DNA from: Armatimonadaceae bacterium | GTDB taxonomy: Bacteria; Armatimonadota; Armatimonadia; Armatimonadales; Armatimonadaceae | DNA length: 44,792 nt | Direction of reading: 5' to 3' | Assembly: GCA_030446525.1 (NCBI GenBank) | Contig: JAUJNC010000019.1 | Location: forward strand, 1-44,792 | Shown: in pieces, positions 18,383 through 26,923 of the stretch | Position numbering within the stretch: the stretch's first letter is position 1 | Layout of the letters: every line of letters starts with the position of its first letter | Notes under the pieces: model-generated | What the model saw: only the letters and a program-made list of their open reading frames with translations | What the model was told of the DNA's origin: nothing | Databases searched by the model: none | Made by a program: the position numbers and the translations under genes

Positions 18383-18507
18383 GAGAGATCTTCGCCCCGA
18401 AAGCCCAGGCCTGCCAGCAAACTATCAAGGAAAACCCGTCCCTAAAAACCTGCGCGCTGAGCGGATTCATTCAGCGTCGCAACATCTTTGATCCGAAGGA
18501 GGGTCGT

Positions 18508-19350
18508 ATGAACTCGCAGAAGAAGCACCCGGACCGCTCGGGCTTCCCCGGCCGCGGCATCTCCGCCCTCCACCCCGGAGGGGGGTCCCGGGCGGGGGCC
18601 GCCCTCCGCCCCGGAGCGGGGTTCACGCTGATCCATGGCGCGCAAGCGCGCCAGACATCCGCCTTCACGCTCATCGAGCTGCTCGTCGTGATAGCGATAA
18701 TAGCGATCCTCGCCGCGATCCTTTTTCCCGTGTTCGCCCAGGCCCGCGAGAAGGCGCGACAGGCTTCCTGCAGCAGTAATCTTAAGCAGCTCAGTCTCGC
18801 GGTGCTGCAGTACGTCCAGGACTACGACGAGACCTTCCCGAGGGCTTTCAACGTCGCCCCGGGCGGTCCCGTCCCGCCCTATGGCTGGGCGAACGCCATC
18901 CAGCCTTACCTTAAGAACCAGCAGGTCTATTACTGCCCGAGCTTCAGCGGCACCAAGAGCACGGACCCGAACCGGACCGGCTTCGTCAACTACTGGATCA
19001 ACACCGAGGTCACCAGCCGTTCCCTGGCGGTCCTTTCCCACCCGTCCAACACGCTCCTGAACGGCGACGGGAGCCTGGGCCCATTCACCACGTCTCGCTA
19101 CCGCAACAACGGGTGCAGGGCGGCAGGCGACACCAGGATCGTTCCGGATTGCCCCGCCGGGCAGATAAAGGCCACCGAGCTGGGCGCCGCGGGCCTGCGG
19201 CACACCGGGGGCATCAACCTTTCGTTCACGGATGGGCACGTCAAGTGGTACAAGGGCAAGGCCAATAATTCCAGCGACATCATCTACACCGCCGGATCGA
19301 CGTTCAGCCAATCGGGCAATAATCCCACCTTCAACGAGGACCGGGAGTGA
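18508..19350 (+). CDS. DUF1559 type IV pilin-like protein with H-X9-DG motif
   Basis: A 280-residue pseudopilin-like surface protein. GGAGGG precedes ATG 18508. The hydrophobic prepilin helix is [19 protein letters not shown] (residues 52-70, Glu at position +5). It is followed by [20 protein letters not shown] and the DUF1559 beta domain, closing with the signature [18 protein letters not shown]. The leader is unusually long (about 51 residues) and contains a second GFTLI at 38-42. An internal DNA duplication appears to have created this. The residue before the cleavage Phe is Ala rather than Gly. It follows the LacI gene by 125 bp and may be co-regulated. Confidence 0.93.
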   Translation: MNSQKKHPDRSGFPGRGISALHPGGGSRAGAALRPGAGFTLIHGAQARQTSAFTLIELLVVIAIIAILAAILFPVFAQAREKARQASCSSNLKQLSLAVLQYVQDYDETFPRAFNVAPGGPVPPYGWANAIQPYLKNQQVYYCPSFSGTKSTDPNRTGFVNYWINTEVTSRSLAVLSHPSNTLLNGDGSLGPFTTSRYRNNGCRAAGDTRIVPDCPAGQIKATELGAAGLRHTGGINLSFTDGHVKWYKGKANNSSDIIYTAGSTFSQSGNNPTFNEDRE

Positions 19351-19449
19351 CGCCCCGATAGGAACGCATCCCGGCAGTCGGTAGACCACGCCCCGGCGCG
19401 GGGCCTTCCGCCCCTCACCGACATTCGGGAAACCGGCGGGTGGCCAAAG

Positions 19450-19470
19450 GACCGGGAGAAAATCCCGGTC
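19450..19470 (+). terminator. Possible hairpin terminator after DUF1559
   Basis: An 8-bp perfect stem (gaccggga, 19450-19457, with tcccggtc, 19463-19470) has a 5-nt loop. It lies 100 bp after the DUF1559 stop, but only a weak TGTTAG follows instead of a T-run. It may be a Rho-independent terminator of low efficiency. Confidence 0.4.
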
Positions 19471-19539
19471 TGTTAGCCTGACTGCCGAGGTGCCCGGGCA
19501 GTGCTGCCTGGTAGGAGCGACATCCAAAGGACGCAGACA

Positions 19540-20952
19540 GGAATAGCTCGACGCGACGGAAGCCGCGGCTCCTTTCCACGCTGCTGGCGATGGGGAGTCT
19601 CCTTGCCCTGGGGATCAAACGCCTGCGCCGCCGGCAACGGCGGGGACAGCGCGCGACAGACAAGGCCCAATATTGTCTTCATCCTTGCCGACGACCTGGG
19701 CTGGAGCGAACTCGGCTGCTACGGCAACCGCTTTAACGAAACCCCGAACCTCGACCGTCTCGCCGCTCGGGGCATGCGCTTCACCTCGGGCCTATGCCGC
19801 CGCCCCGGTATGCTCGCCGACCCGCGCCGCCCTGATGACGGGGCAACACCCGGCGCGGTGGGGATCACGACTATCTGGACAAAAATGACGAGCACTTCCT
19901 GTCACCCGGATACGTCACGCTCAACGAGCGGCTGAAGTCCGCCGGCTACGCGACGGGGCTGATCGGCAAGTGGCACCTGACGGGCGACTACGGCAAGTAC
20001 GCGGCGCCCCGCAGCGCCATGACTGGGACGATATGTCCTCTGCTCGGAGACGAAGTACATCGCCGATGGCGACTACTTTCACCCGTACTTCTTTATGCCG
20101 GAAGTGGCGGCGCGCGAGCCGAATGAGTACCTGACGGACCGGCTCAACCGGGAGGCCATGGACTTCATCCGGCGCCACAAGGGCGCGCCGTTCTTCTTGT
20201 ACCTGTCCCATTACGCCGTGCACACCAAGCTCTCCGCCGCGGGGCCGGAACTGCTCGCCAAATACGCGCAGAAGCTCGGCGCCGGCCAGGACCGCAACAA
20301 CCCGGAGCGGCAGCCATGCTTGAGGACGTGGATGCCGGCGTCGGCCGGATCGTGCGGACGCTCGACGAGCTAGGGCTGAGCGACGACACGCTCATCGTCT
20401 TCACCTCGGATAACGGCGGCGCGCTGCGCGTGACCAAGAACACGCCGCGCGCGCCGGCAAGGGAACGTTTTACGAAGGCGGCATCCGCGCGCCGCTCATC
20501 GTCACGTGGCCCAGCCGGATCAATCCGGGAGCGGCCTGCGACACGCCGGTGATCACCACCGACTTCTATTCCACCTTCCGGAAATCGCAGGGGTCCGACC
20601 CGAAGACAAACAGCCCGTGGACGGCGTGAGCCTCGCGCCGCTCTTCGCAAGACACGGCTCTTTGCGCCGTGAAAGCCTCTTCTGGCACTATCCGCGTGCC
20701 GGGACGAGTCCCTTGGTCGGGCGGTCGGCGGGCGCGGTGCGCAGCGGCGACTATAAGCTGATCGAGTTCCATGACACCGGCGAGACGGAACTCTATGACC
20801 TGCGCCGCGATGCGAGCGAGACCCAAAACCTGGCTGCCGCGATGCCCGACAAAGTGTCGGATCTGCGCCAGAGGCTGGACGACTGGCGCAAGGCCGTGGG
20901 TGCCAGCAGGGAGCCGATGCGCCGCCGACGGGGGCACTCCCCGGAGGAATAA
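19540..20952 (+). pseudogene. Secreted sulfatase, at least six frameshifts
   Basis: Piecing frames together gives a complete arylsulfatase: a signal peptide ([18 protein letters not shown]), [20 protein letters not shown] with the Asp-Asp metal site, the formylglycine motif [13 protein letters not shown] (Cys codon 19811-19813), LIGKWHLTGDYGKY, PFFLYLSHYAVHTKL, LIVFTSDNGG, and a C-terminal LFARHGSLRRESLFWHYPRA domain ending at 20952. Frame changes fall near 19605, 19795, 19850, 20030, 20315, 20455 and 20555. No clear start codon is left. The order and spacing are normal (about 465 residues if repaired). Recent decay or base-calling error are both possible. Confidence 0.85.
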
Positions 20953-20972
20953 ACCCATCGAAGATACGCGGC

Positions 20973-21001
20973 TTGACGCTCGCTTGCCCGCATGCTACAA
21001 T
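20973..21001 (+). promoter_or_regulatory. Near-consensus sigma70 promoter
   Basis: TTGACG (20973-20978) and TACAAT (20996-21001) are separated by exactly 17 nt. Transcription would start near 21008, giving a 5' leader of about 20 nt with the GAGG ribosome site ahead of GTG 21029. Confidence 0.7.
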
Positions 21002-21028
21002 GGGGCAATCTTCGCATCGAGGTGCATA

Positions 21029-22501
21029 GTGAAAACCTCCCGGTCCCCACGCGCCGCGGTGACCGTCGCCGCCATCCTGAGCCTTGCTCCCCCCGCCCTC
21101 GCGGACACGACGACGACGAAGGTGCCGACCCCGCCGAACTTTTCCGGGAAGGGGCAGCCGCCCGCGCCCCCGCCGCCGGCCCCGACGCCGCCGGATCCGG
21201 CGACGCCGCCGGTGCAGGTCGGGACGCCGGTGCCGACGCTGTCCGTCAACCCGGCCGACCAGCGCGGCTTCGCCTACGAGAAGCGGCGCATCAAGCGCAC
21301 CGTCCCCCTCGACCTGGTCTCCGGCGTCGCGGGGCGCTGGGATCTGCTGTACGCCGTGGGCGAGGGGGACGAGCGCAAGGCGGTCTACTTCGACTGGGAC
21401 GACGACCACCTGTACCTGGCCGGCGAGTCCGCCGGGCCCACCCCCGTGCGCGTCGATCTGGACGCGCGCGGGGACGGCTGGTTCCGCGGCGCCGACAACC
21501 TGCGCATCGCGGTCGCGCCCGCGGCGCGGGAGGGCGGGCTTCCCCGTGTCACGGCGCAGCGTTGGGACACCGTGCAGAACAAGAACCGTCCCGTGTGGGC
21601 CGAGTCGCCCGTCCCCGTTTCAGCGCTGAAGACCGCCGCCGGGCGCACGCCGGCGGGCACGTACGCCGTGCTCCTGGCGATCCCGCGCACCGAGGCGGCG
21701 GGTCTTCCGCGCAAAGCTGGCGCCGGATTCGGACTGCGGATCGAGTTCGGCCTGCCCTCCGCATTAGAAGGGGCGGCCCTGTACCTCCCGCGCCCGCTCC
21801 TGGGCCTGGTTCTGGCGGAAACGGTGGAGGCGCGCGGCGAGGGGGTGCGGGTGCGGGTGGATGCGGGTCCCTCCCGGATCGTGCCCGGCGAGGGCGTGCG
21901 CGCGACGCTGGAGGTCGAAAACGAGGGCGCCTCGCCGGTGCTCCTCGCCCGCCTGTTCCTGCGCGGGTCGCAGGCGGCGCAGCCTTTCCTGGACGCCGCC
22001 ACCTTCACCGGACAGACGCTCCCGCCCGGCGAGAAGATCCGGCGGGAGTTCCGTTCCGCGGTCTCGCCCGAGGCGGGGCTGGGGGCGCACGTGGTAACCG
22101 GCGGGGCGGAGGTGGAGGGCGGGACGGTGCTGGCGGCGCTCGCGTCCTTCGATCAGGTCGACCCGTTCGCCGTTTCGCTCACCCTGGAAGCCAAGCCGGT
22201 GGTCGCCGGGGCGACGGAAAAGCGGACCGTCCTGGTGACGGTGCGCAGCCGCGACAAGCGGCGCGCCGAGGGGAAGATCGCGCTGCAGCTGCCCCCCGGG
22301 TGGACGCTGGAAAAGGGGGATCCGAGCCGCGACGTCGCTATGACATTCGCGGGGGAGATAAAGCCGTTCTACTACGAGCTGGTCGTGCCCGCGTCCGCGC
22401 CCCCCGGCGAGTACCCGATCCAGGCGGACGTGCGGATCGGGGACCGCTCCTATACGGCCGCCGGCGCCGTGCGGGTGACGCGCGGCGTCGCCGCGCCCTG
22501 A
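21029..22501 (+). CDS. Secreted protein with CBM9-like domain and C-terminal NEW3-like beta domain
   Basis: A 490-residue exported protein. The GTG start at 21029 sits 28 bp behind a near-consensus promoter. A Sec signal (AAVTVAAILSLAPPALA) is followed by a Pro-rich linker (about 30-70). Next comes a beta-sandwich resembling DOMON/CBM9 family-9-like sugar-binding modules (AVYFDWDDDHLYLAGES, then DNLRIAVAP). Two Ig-like repeats end the protein; the last (LQLPPGWTLEKGDPS, PASAPPGEYPIQADV) resembles alpha-galactosidase-associated NEW3 domains. No catalytic domain is seen. It probably binds carbohydrate at the cell surface, in keeping with the sulfatase and lyase genes nearby. Domain calls are from pattern, not alignment. 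Confidence 0.7.
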   Translation: MKTSRSPRAAVTVAAILSLAPPALADTTTTKVPTPPNFSGKGQPPAPPPPAPTPPDPATPPVQVGTPVPTLSVNPADQRGFAYEKRRIKRTVPLDLVSGVAGRWDLLYAVGEGDERKAVYFDWDDDHLYLAGESAGPTPVRVDLDARGDGWFRGADNLRIAVAPAAREGGLPRVTAQRWDTVQNKNRPVWAESPVPVSALKTAAGRTPAGTYAVLLAIPRTEAAGLPRKAGAGFGLRIEFGLPSALEGAALYLPRPLLGLVLAETVEARGEGVRVRVDAGPSRIVPGEGVRATLEVENEGASPVLLARLFLRGSQAAQPFLDAATFTGQTLPPGEKIRREFRSAVSPEAGLGAHVVTGGAEVEGGTVLAALASFDQVDPFAVSLTLEAKPVVAGATEKRTVLVTVRSRDKRRAEGKIALQLPPGWTLEKGDPSRDVAMTFAGEIKPFYYELVVPASAPPGEYPIQADVRIGDRSYTAAGAVRVTRGVAAP

Positions 22502-22523
22502 AAGGCCGGGGCGGGGACGCCGC

Positions 22524-22647
22524 CTAGTGGGTCATTCGTCACGCGCATAGCCATTCATTCCAAGGTCTTGGAGGGACGATTCCCGAAGAGATCCCGAGAG
22601 CTTGTAGGCGCAGCCAAAGGCGATTTCCGTGGCGAATGACCCACTAG
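22524..22647. mobile_element. 124-bp MITE-like element with 15-bp perfect inverted repeats
   Basis: The sequence ctagtgggtcattcg (22524-22538) is exactly mirrored at 22633-22647. CTAG, or TA within it, at both ends may reflect a TA target duplication as made by IS630/Tc1-type transposases. There is no transposase frame. The right end supplies the TAG stop codon of the minus-strand DUF5658 gene, so the element landed in that gene's 3' end. Confidence 0.65.
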
Positions 22648-23039
22648 TGGATAAGGGAGGCGGCCTGGACGGGGTAGGACTGCGCCGCCTGCAGGGCTTC
22701 GCTCTCCATGGCGTTGATCGTGTCCACCTGGTTGACGTGGGCCACGCCGATGCCGTACAAGGTGACATACGCGACGATGCCGACGCGCAGCAGCGAGTGC
22801 GCGAAGTGCGGGCGGATGCGCCGCGCCCACTCCACGATGAACAAGGGCATCGCGCACAGGACCAGCTTGGCGCCGATGAACGCCGGCAGGCCCCCGTGCT
22901 GAAGGTAGAAGGCCATCAGGGGATTGCCCTCGGCGGCGTTCCGGTAAGACACCCAAAAGAGGGTGGTCGCCAGATCGAGCAGACAGATAGCGCCGAGTGC
23001 GTAACTTTCCAATGCAATGATTCTACGGTTGGTTGCCAT
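22644..23039 (-). CDS. DUF5658-family small membrane protein, 3' end altered by a MITE
   Basis: A 131-residue protein with about four hydrophobic segments: ALGAICLLDLATTLFWV near 15-31, a second around 50-70 (FIGAKLVLCAMPLFIVEW), a third around 83-103, and a short polar tail. The D-x2-TT-x5 motif followed by NAAEGNPLM is the recognisable DUF5658 pattern; function is unknown. Its stop codon is contributed by the terminal repeat of the element at 22524-22647, so the native C-terminus is probably shortened or replaced. GAAAGA lies ahead of the ATG. Confidence 0.7.
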   Translation of the reverse strand: MATNRRIIALESYALGAICLLDLATTLFWVSYRNAAEGNPLMAFYLQHGGLPAFIGAKLVLCAMPLFIVEWARRIRPHFAHSLLRVGIVAYVTLYGIGVAHVNQVDTINAMESEALQAAQSYPVQAASLIH

Positions 23040-23120
23040 GGGTTTGTTCTTTCATCCGTGTCGGGACCGCTGTCCCTGTCAGCTTAATTATGGCTGGACG
23101 GCGTCCTGTCTGCACGGTAA

Positions 23121-23897
23121 TTGTTCGGTATTACGCGCCGGAGCGGCGAAGCGGTGACGGGGGCGAGCGGGGCGCTTGCGGCGCAGTGGCGGCTGGTCTG
23201 GGGCGGTTTGCTGGACCTGATCTACCCGCCGCGGTGCCTGGTCTGCGAGCGCCACGGCCGTCCGCCGCTGTGCGGCGAGTGCGCCGCCCACTTCGTCCCG
23301 GTCCCCGAGCCGGTCTGCGCCGTGTGCGGGCGGCCCGTCGAGCCGGAGGCGCCTTGCCGCCTGTGCGCCGGGCCACCGGCGGGGGGCTGGGGTTTTTCTT
23401 CGGCGCGGGCGGCCGCCATCTACCAGGGGCCGCTGCGCCACGCGATCCACCGCTTCAAGTACGGTTGTAGCGAAAGCCTGGGCGAGCCGCTCGGGGCGTT
23501 CCTGGCGAACCGCCTGGCCGCGGACGGCCTGCTGGCGCATCCGGTGGACGTGGCTCTTCCGGTGCCGATACACCCGGCGCGCGAGCGGCAGCGTGGCTTC
23601 AACCAGGCCCTCCTTCTCGCCGCGCCGGTCGCCGCGATGCTGGGCGTGCCGCTGGAAACCGGCGCCCTGGTGCGCGTGCGAAAAACGCCGCCGCAGGTGG
23701 GGCTATCCCCCGATGCCCGGCGCCGGAACCTCCGCGATGCCTTTGCCGTGCCCGGCCCGGCGCGCGTGGCGGGGCGGCGGGTGCTGTTGGTGGACGACGT
23801 TTTCACGACGGGGGCGACGGTTTGTGCTTGCGCCCAGGCGCTCAAGGCGGCGGGGGCGCCAGCGGTGCACGTGGTGACCCTGGCGGAGGGCGGCTAA
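23121..23897 (+). CDS. comF: ComF-family phosphoribosyltransferase-like protein
   Basis: A 258-residue protein if the TTG at 23121 is used; GTG 23154 is an equally possible start. A double zinc-finger N-terminus has Cys pairs in CLVCERHGRPPLC-x2-C and CAVCGRP, then CRLCAG. The type I phosphoribosyltransferase fold follows, with FKYGCSESLG, the substrate loop PVPIHPARERQRGFNQ and the PRPP-binding VLLVDDVFTTGATV (near 220-233). ComF proteins take part in DNA uptake, probably on the cytoplasmic side of the import machinery. It is monocistronic and read divergently from the DUF5658 gene. Confidence 0.92.
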   Translation: MFGITRRSGEAVTGASGALAAQWRLVWGGLLDLIYPPRCLVCERHGRPPLCGECAAHFVPVPEPVCAVCGRPVEPEAPCRLCAGPPAGGWGFSSARAAAIYQGPLRHAIHRFKYGCSESLGEPLGAFLANRLAADGLLAHPVDVALPVPIHPARERQRGFNQALLLAAPVAAMLGVPLETGALVRVRKTPPQVGLSPDARRRNLRDAFAVPGPARVAGRRVLLVDDVFTTGATVCACAQALKAAGAPAVHVVTLAEGG

Positions 23898-23919
23898 GGA
23901 CGAGGACCGGCCACCTCTT

Positions 23920-24126
23920 TCAAGTCTCTTCATCGAAGAAGTGCTCCGTCTTGATCGCCCCTTCGTCCTCCAGATTGCCGCCCGGCGCCCCCGCGAGCAC
24001 GCCCAGAGAGGCCATGAAGGCCGCATGCCGCGCCAGCCCCGGTCCGCCGGGCGGGGCGCCGACCCGTGCGGAAACCACGGCACGCGGCACCGGGGATGTG
24101 GCCAGGAGGGAGACCCCGAAGAGCAC
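23920..24126 (-). CDS. Possible small secreted or membrane protein, unrecognised
   Basis: A GTG-started 68-residue frame begins with a hydrophobic stretch (LFGVSLLATS), continues with small residues, and ends in an acidic tail (NLEDEGAIKTEHFFDEET) that looks like genuine coding sequence rather than shadow. It is convergent with comF, with 22 bp between the stops. No homolog is recognised and no strong ribosome site is seen. The remaining gap to the sigma-factor gene (24127-24289) shows no other feature apart from AT-rich stretches that may hold a promoter. Confidence 0.3.
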   Translation of the reverse strand: MLFGVSLLATSPVPRAVVSARVGAPPGGPGLARHAAFMASLGVLAGAPGGNLEDEGAIKTEHFFDEET

Positions 24127-24289
24127 GCACCACTGAGGACTTGTCTCTCTTTAACTTAAACATTGATTTTCATTATGCCCTGCTGTATGTCCGCTCCCTA
24201 TAGCGGCTACGATCCCGTCAGGAATTTCTTCTCCACACTCTGAACCGATCGGCTCTTGGCGTCGTTCTTTGAGCAGAGAGGGACGTGCT

Positions 24290-24871
24290 ATGGGTCGCGC
24301 CGCGGCCAGCGATGATGATCTGATGCAGGCCGCTCAGGGCGGAGACGAAGCCTCCTTCGCTCTGCTCGTGCAGCGGCACCGAGACTGGGTACGTGCGCTG
24401 ATCCAAGCCGTGGTGCAGGATGGGGCGCAGGCCGAAGACCTAGCCCAGGAGGTCTTCTGCCGGATCCACCAGCAGATCGATGCCTATGAGGCGCGCGGCA
24501 GCTTTGTCGCCTGGCTCAAACGCATCGCCGTGAACGTCGCCAAGGACTATCTGCGCTATCACCAGCGCACGGCAACGCTGTCACTGGAGAGTCTGGAGCC
24601 GGCGTCGCAGGCCGACAGCTCCTTTGATCCGGCAGAAGTATTGGCATCGCGGGTGCTTCGGGAGGACGTGCGCGCCGCCATCGCGGCCTTGCCCGACGAG
24701 CAGCGCCTGGCGCTTGTGATGTACTACTTCGGCCAGATGAGCCTGGAGGACATCGCCTGGGCCTTGAAGTGTCCGACCGGCACAGCCAAGTCCCGTCTCT
24801 TTCACGCGCGCCGCCGCGTGCGGGAGATTCTCCTACACCGGTGGCAAACACAAGGAGCCGAACCAGAATGA
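24290..24871 (+). CDS. ECF-type RNA polymerase sigma factor
   Basis: A 193-residue extracytoplasmic-function sigma factor. Region 2 is at about 12-80 (FALLVQRHRDWVRALIQAVV, AEDLAQEVFCRIHQQ). Region 4 is at about 130-180 (ALPDEQRLALVMYYFGQMSL, then DIAWALKCPTGTAKSRLFHA). The ATG at 24290 has AGAGAGGGA upstream. The stop codon overlaps the next ATG (ATGA), so the following small protein is translationally coupled and is a candidate modulator, although it has none of the usual anti-sigma zinc-finger (HxxxCxxC) or membrane segments. Confidence 0.95.
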   Translation: MGRAAASDDDLMQAAQGGDEASFALLVQRHRDWVRALIQAVVQDGAQAEDLAQEVFCRIHQQIDAYEARGSFVAWLKRIAVNVAKDYLRYHQRTATLSLESLEPASQADSSFDPAEVLASRVLREDVRAAIAALPDEQRLALVMYYFGQMSLEDIAWALKCPTGTAKSRLFHARRRVREILLHRWQTQGAEPE

Positions 24872-25281
24872 GAGACGAAACGATTATCCGGATGCTTCAG
24901 GAGACCTGCCAAGTGCTGTCGCAGATGGGGCACAAACCCTTTCCGCAGGAGTGCCGCTATCTGCAACACTCCTTCGATGCGCTGCTTCAGGCTGCGCGTG
25001 CCAACCATCCCGGCGATGTGTTCCTGAACGCCCTGCCCACCATCAGCAGTGGCGAGCCGCGAGGAGCCGAAGAGTCTGCGGAAGGACCGGCCCGCGGGCC
25101 TTCGGGGCCGCACGCCCGGCACGGCGGCCGCCGGGAAGCTGTGGAGGTGTCTGCGCAGGAGATGCAGGTCTTGTTCGCTCAGCTGCGCATTGCGCTGGAA
25201 TCGCTGCAGGACGAGAACGCCGGCTTTGCGGGCGGGGGCAGCCATGCCGCGCTGCCCCCGCCGACAGCCACCCAGAGGTAA
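24868..25281 (+). CDS. Sigma-factor-coupled small protein of unknown function
   Basis: A 137-residue soluble protein overlapping the sigma-factor gene by 4 nt (ATGA). The N-terminal half is helical (MRDETIIRMLQETCQVLSQM, then CRYLQHSFDALLQAAR). A low-complexity Gly/Ala/Pro/Arg stretch covers about 65-95. A last helical segment (AQEMQVLFAQLRIALESLQD) is followed by a Pro-rich tail. I recognise no family. Translational coupling makes it the most likely regulator or partner of the sigma factor. The following 186 bp up to arsM contains a GC-rich inverted repeat near 25300-25330 without a T-run, and nothing else I can support. Confidence 0.6.
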   Translation: MRDETIIRMLQETCQVLSQMGHKPFPQECRYLQHSFDALLQAARANHPGDVFLNALPTISSGEPRGAEESAEGPARGPSGPHARHGGRREAVEVSAQEMQVLFAQLRIALESLQDENAGFAGGGSHAALPPPTATQR

Positions 25282-25467
25282 GCCCGCCATGGTTACCAGC
25301 GGCGGCCAGACAGGGAGATCGCGGCCGCCGTAGTAGCCTTGTTCCTGCTAAGGGGCAATAATGAGATGGTTAGGAGACATGGAGTAGTACGATCCTGGCA
25401 GTAACTAGCAGCCAGCTTCGTAAAGAGAACCAAACGTGGCCTGACAGGATCAGAAAGATCTCCCTTT

Positions 25468-26364
25468 CTACCGGCAGCAGTCGGACGAGCAGCAAGAATC
25501 CGCTTCTTTGGGTTTCGTGGCCCGGATGAAGGACCCCATCACGCGGCCATCGAGCGCTGCCTTCTCTTCGGCAGGGAGTGCCGCGACTCCCGGCGAGACA
25601 CAGGTCGTGGCTTCGAGGTCCGCAAAGGTGTAGTGGCGGGTCGGCTCAATGGAAGCGTCCGCGAACCCGGCAGAGGCAAGCTTTGTGAGATACTCCTCCT
25701 TCTCCAAGGCTCCGGCGGCACAACCCACGTAGGCTTCCATATCGGCGCGGACCGCAGGAGGAAGCTCGCCGTCAACGACGACATCAGAGACCGCGAACCG
25801 GCCACCAGGCCGAAGTACCCGGAAGGCTTCGCGGAGCACAGCGTCCTTGTCAGTCGAGAGGTTGATGACGCAGTTCGAGATGATGACATCGACGGAGTTA
25901 TCGGGGAGCGGAATCTCTTCGATGTGGCCTTTGAGGAAGATCACGTTCTTGGCGCCCGCCTCTTCCTTGTTCCGGTTAGCGAGGGAGAGCATCTCGTCGG
26001 TCATGTCGAGCCCAAAGGCAAAGCCGGTGGGACCGACACGCGTTGCCGAAAGGAGGACATCGATGCCGCCACCACTTCCGAGGTCGAGCACCACTTCACC
26101 GGGATTAAGCTGCGCCAAGGCCGTCGGGTTCCCGCAGCCGAGGGAGGCCAGGAGCGCCGCTTCGGGGATGTCTTTGGCTTCGAGGTCGCTGTAAAGGTTC
26201 CCCGTGATGACATCCCCACCGCAGCAGGAGTCACTCGCTCCGCCGCCGGCGTTCCCCCCGCAACAGGCAGCCCCCTTGCCTTCCAGCACGGTCAAGGCCG
26301 CAGCGCCGTACTTCTCCCGTACCACTTCGTGCACGTCGTTTCTATCGATGAGCTTCTCGGACAT
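25468..26364 (-). CDS. arsM: Arsenite S-adenosylmethionine methyltransferase
   Basis: A 298-residue cytosolic enzyme that methylates As(III) with SAM. Motif I is [15 protein letters not shown] (from about residue 94). The three conserved arsenic-binding cysteines of the family fit Cys77 (GCGNP), Cys165 (SNCVIN) and Cys215 (GCAAG). Extra vicinal Cys pairs occur at 34-35 and 47-48 and at the C-terminus (SCCSSDCC), possibly for metalloid capture. ATG 26364 is chosen because GGGGAG lies just upstream and the annotated family begins there. It follows arsR with a 31-bp gap, forming an arsRM operon. Confidence 0.95.
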   Translation of the reverse strand: MSEKLIDRNDVHEVVREKYGAAALTVLEGKGAACCGGNAGGGASDSCCGGDVITGNLYSDLEAKDIPEAALLASLGCGNPTALAQLNPGEVVLDLGSGGGIDVLLSATRVGPTGFAFGLDMTDEMLSLANRNKEEAGAKNVIFLKGHIEEIPLPDNSVDVIISNCVINLSTDKDAVLREAFRVLRPGGRFAVSDVVVDGELPPAVRADMEAYVGCAAGALEKEEYLTKLASAGFADASIEPTRHYTFADLEATTCVSPGVAALPAEEKAALDGRVMGSFIRATKPKEADSCCSSDCCR

Positions 26365-26395
26365 GGCTTTTTCTCCCCGTTGTGTGGCGGGTGGT

Positions 26396-26755
26396 TCAGG
26401 AGCACCCGCAGTCGTTCTCTTTCTCCTTGCCGCCGAAGTAGGCGGCAAGCTTGCCAAGCACCTGCGGGTCAATGCCGCAGACCATGTGCTTTCCTCTTCG
26501 TTCCATCGTGATGAGCCCGGCCTGCCGGAGCTCTTTCAGGTGGAAGGAGATGGAGGAGTTGATACGTTCCTCGCCGGTGATGTGGCAGCAGACCTCGCCG
26601 GCAGTGGGCCCCACTGCCGGGCTCACCTCTCCGGTCTCCTCGACGTTCACCGGGCAGCAGCACTCCCGGAGGAACTCAAAGATACGCAGGCGTGTCGGGT
26701 CCCCGAGCGCCTTGAACATCGCGGCCACTTCCCGCACCCTGTCTCGCTCTGGCAT
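26396..26755 (-). CDS. arsR: ArsR-family arsenic-responsive repressor
   Basis: A 119-residue winged-helix repressor. The core is MFKALGDPTRLRIFEFLREC, followed by the recognition helix region SSISFHLKELRQAGLI and the wing ERRGKHMVCG. Cys32-34 (ECCCP) and Cys56-57 (EVCCHI) are candidate As(III) ligands; the pair just before the recognition helix sits where E. coli ArsR has its CxC. It heads the arsRM operon, and a dyad in its upstream region probably binds it. Confidence 0.93.
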   Translation of the reverse strand: MPERDRVREVAAMFKALGDPTRLRIFEFLRECCCPVNVEETGEVSPAVGPTAGEVCCHITGEERINSSISFHLKELRQAGLITMERRGKHMVCGIDPQVLGKLAAYFGGKEKENDCGCS

Positions 26756-26772
26756 TGGCTCTTTCCTAACGT

Positions 26773-26788
26773 TTCACAAATTGTTGAA
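26773..26788. promoter_or_regulatory. Candidate ArsR operator dyad
   Basis: An imperfect 16-bp palindrome (TTCAACAATTTGTGAA read on the minus strand) lies 18 bp upstream of the arsR start. Its TTCA...TGAA arms resemble ArsR/SmtB operator half-sites. The region up to 26860 is AT-rich, as expected for a promoter. Confidence 0.5.
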
Positions 26789-26895
26789 GTAATAATACCA
26801 CAGGAGGAGCCGTTTTCGCTTACTTATTGCTTAAAATTTCGAAATATATTTTAGGAGGGGATTCTGGAAGGGAATGGGTAAAAGCGTTGCAACAA

Positions 26896-26923
26896 AAAGA
26901 GCCGGATAGCTATCCGGCTCTTT
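26896..26923. terminator. Palindromic intrinsic terminator
   Basis: A perfect 28-bp palindrome (core gccggatagctatccggc) is bounded by A and T runs. On the minus strand it is followed by TTTTTGTTG, so it terminates the GH2 gene, whose stop codon (26910-26912) lies inside the stem. It separates that gene from the AT-rich arsR promoter region. Confidence 0.85.

Noticed and set aside
25293..25330. GC-rich inverted repeat between the small sigma-coupled gene and arsM as a terminator
   Set aside because: No T-run follows on either strand, so it was not called.
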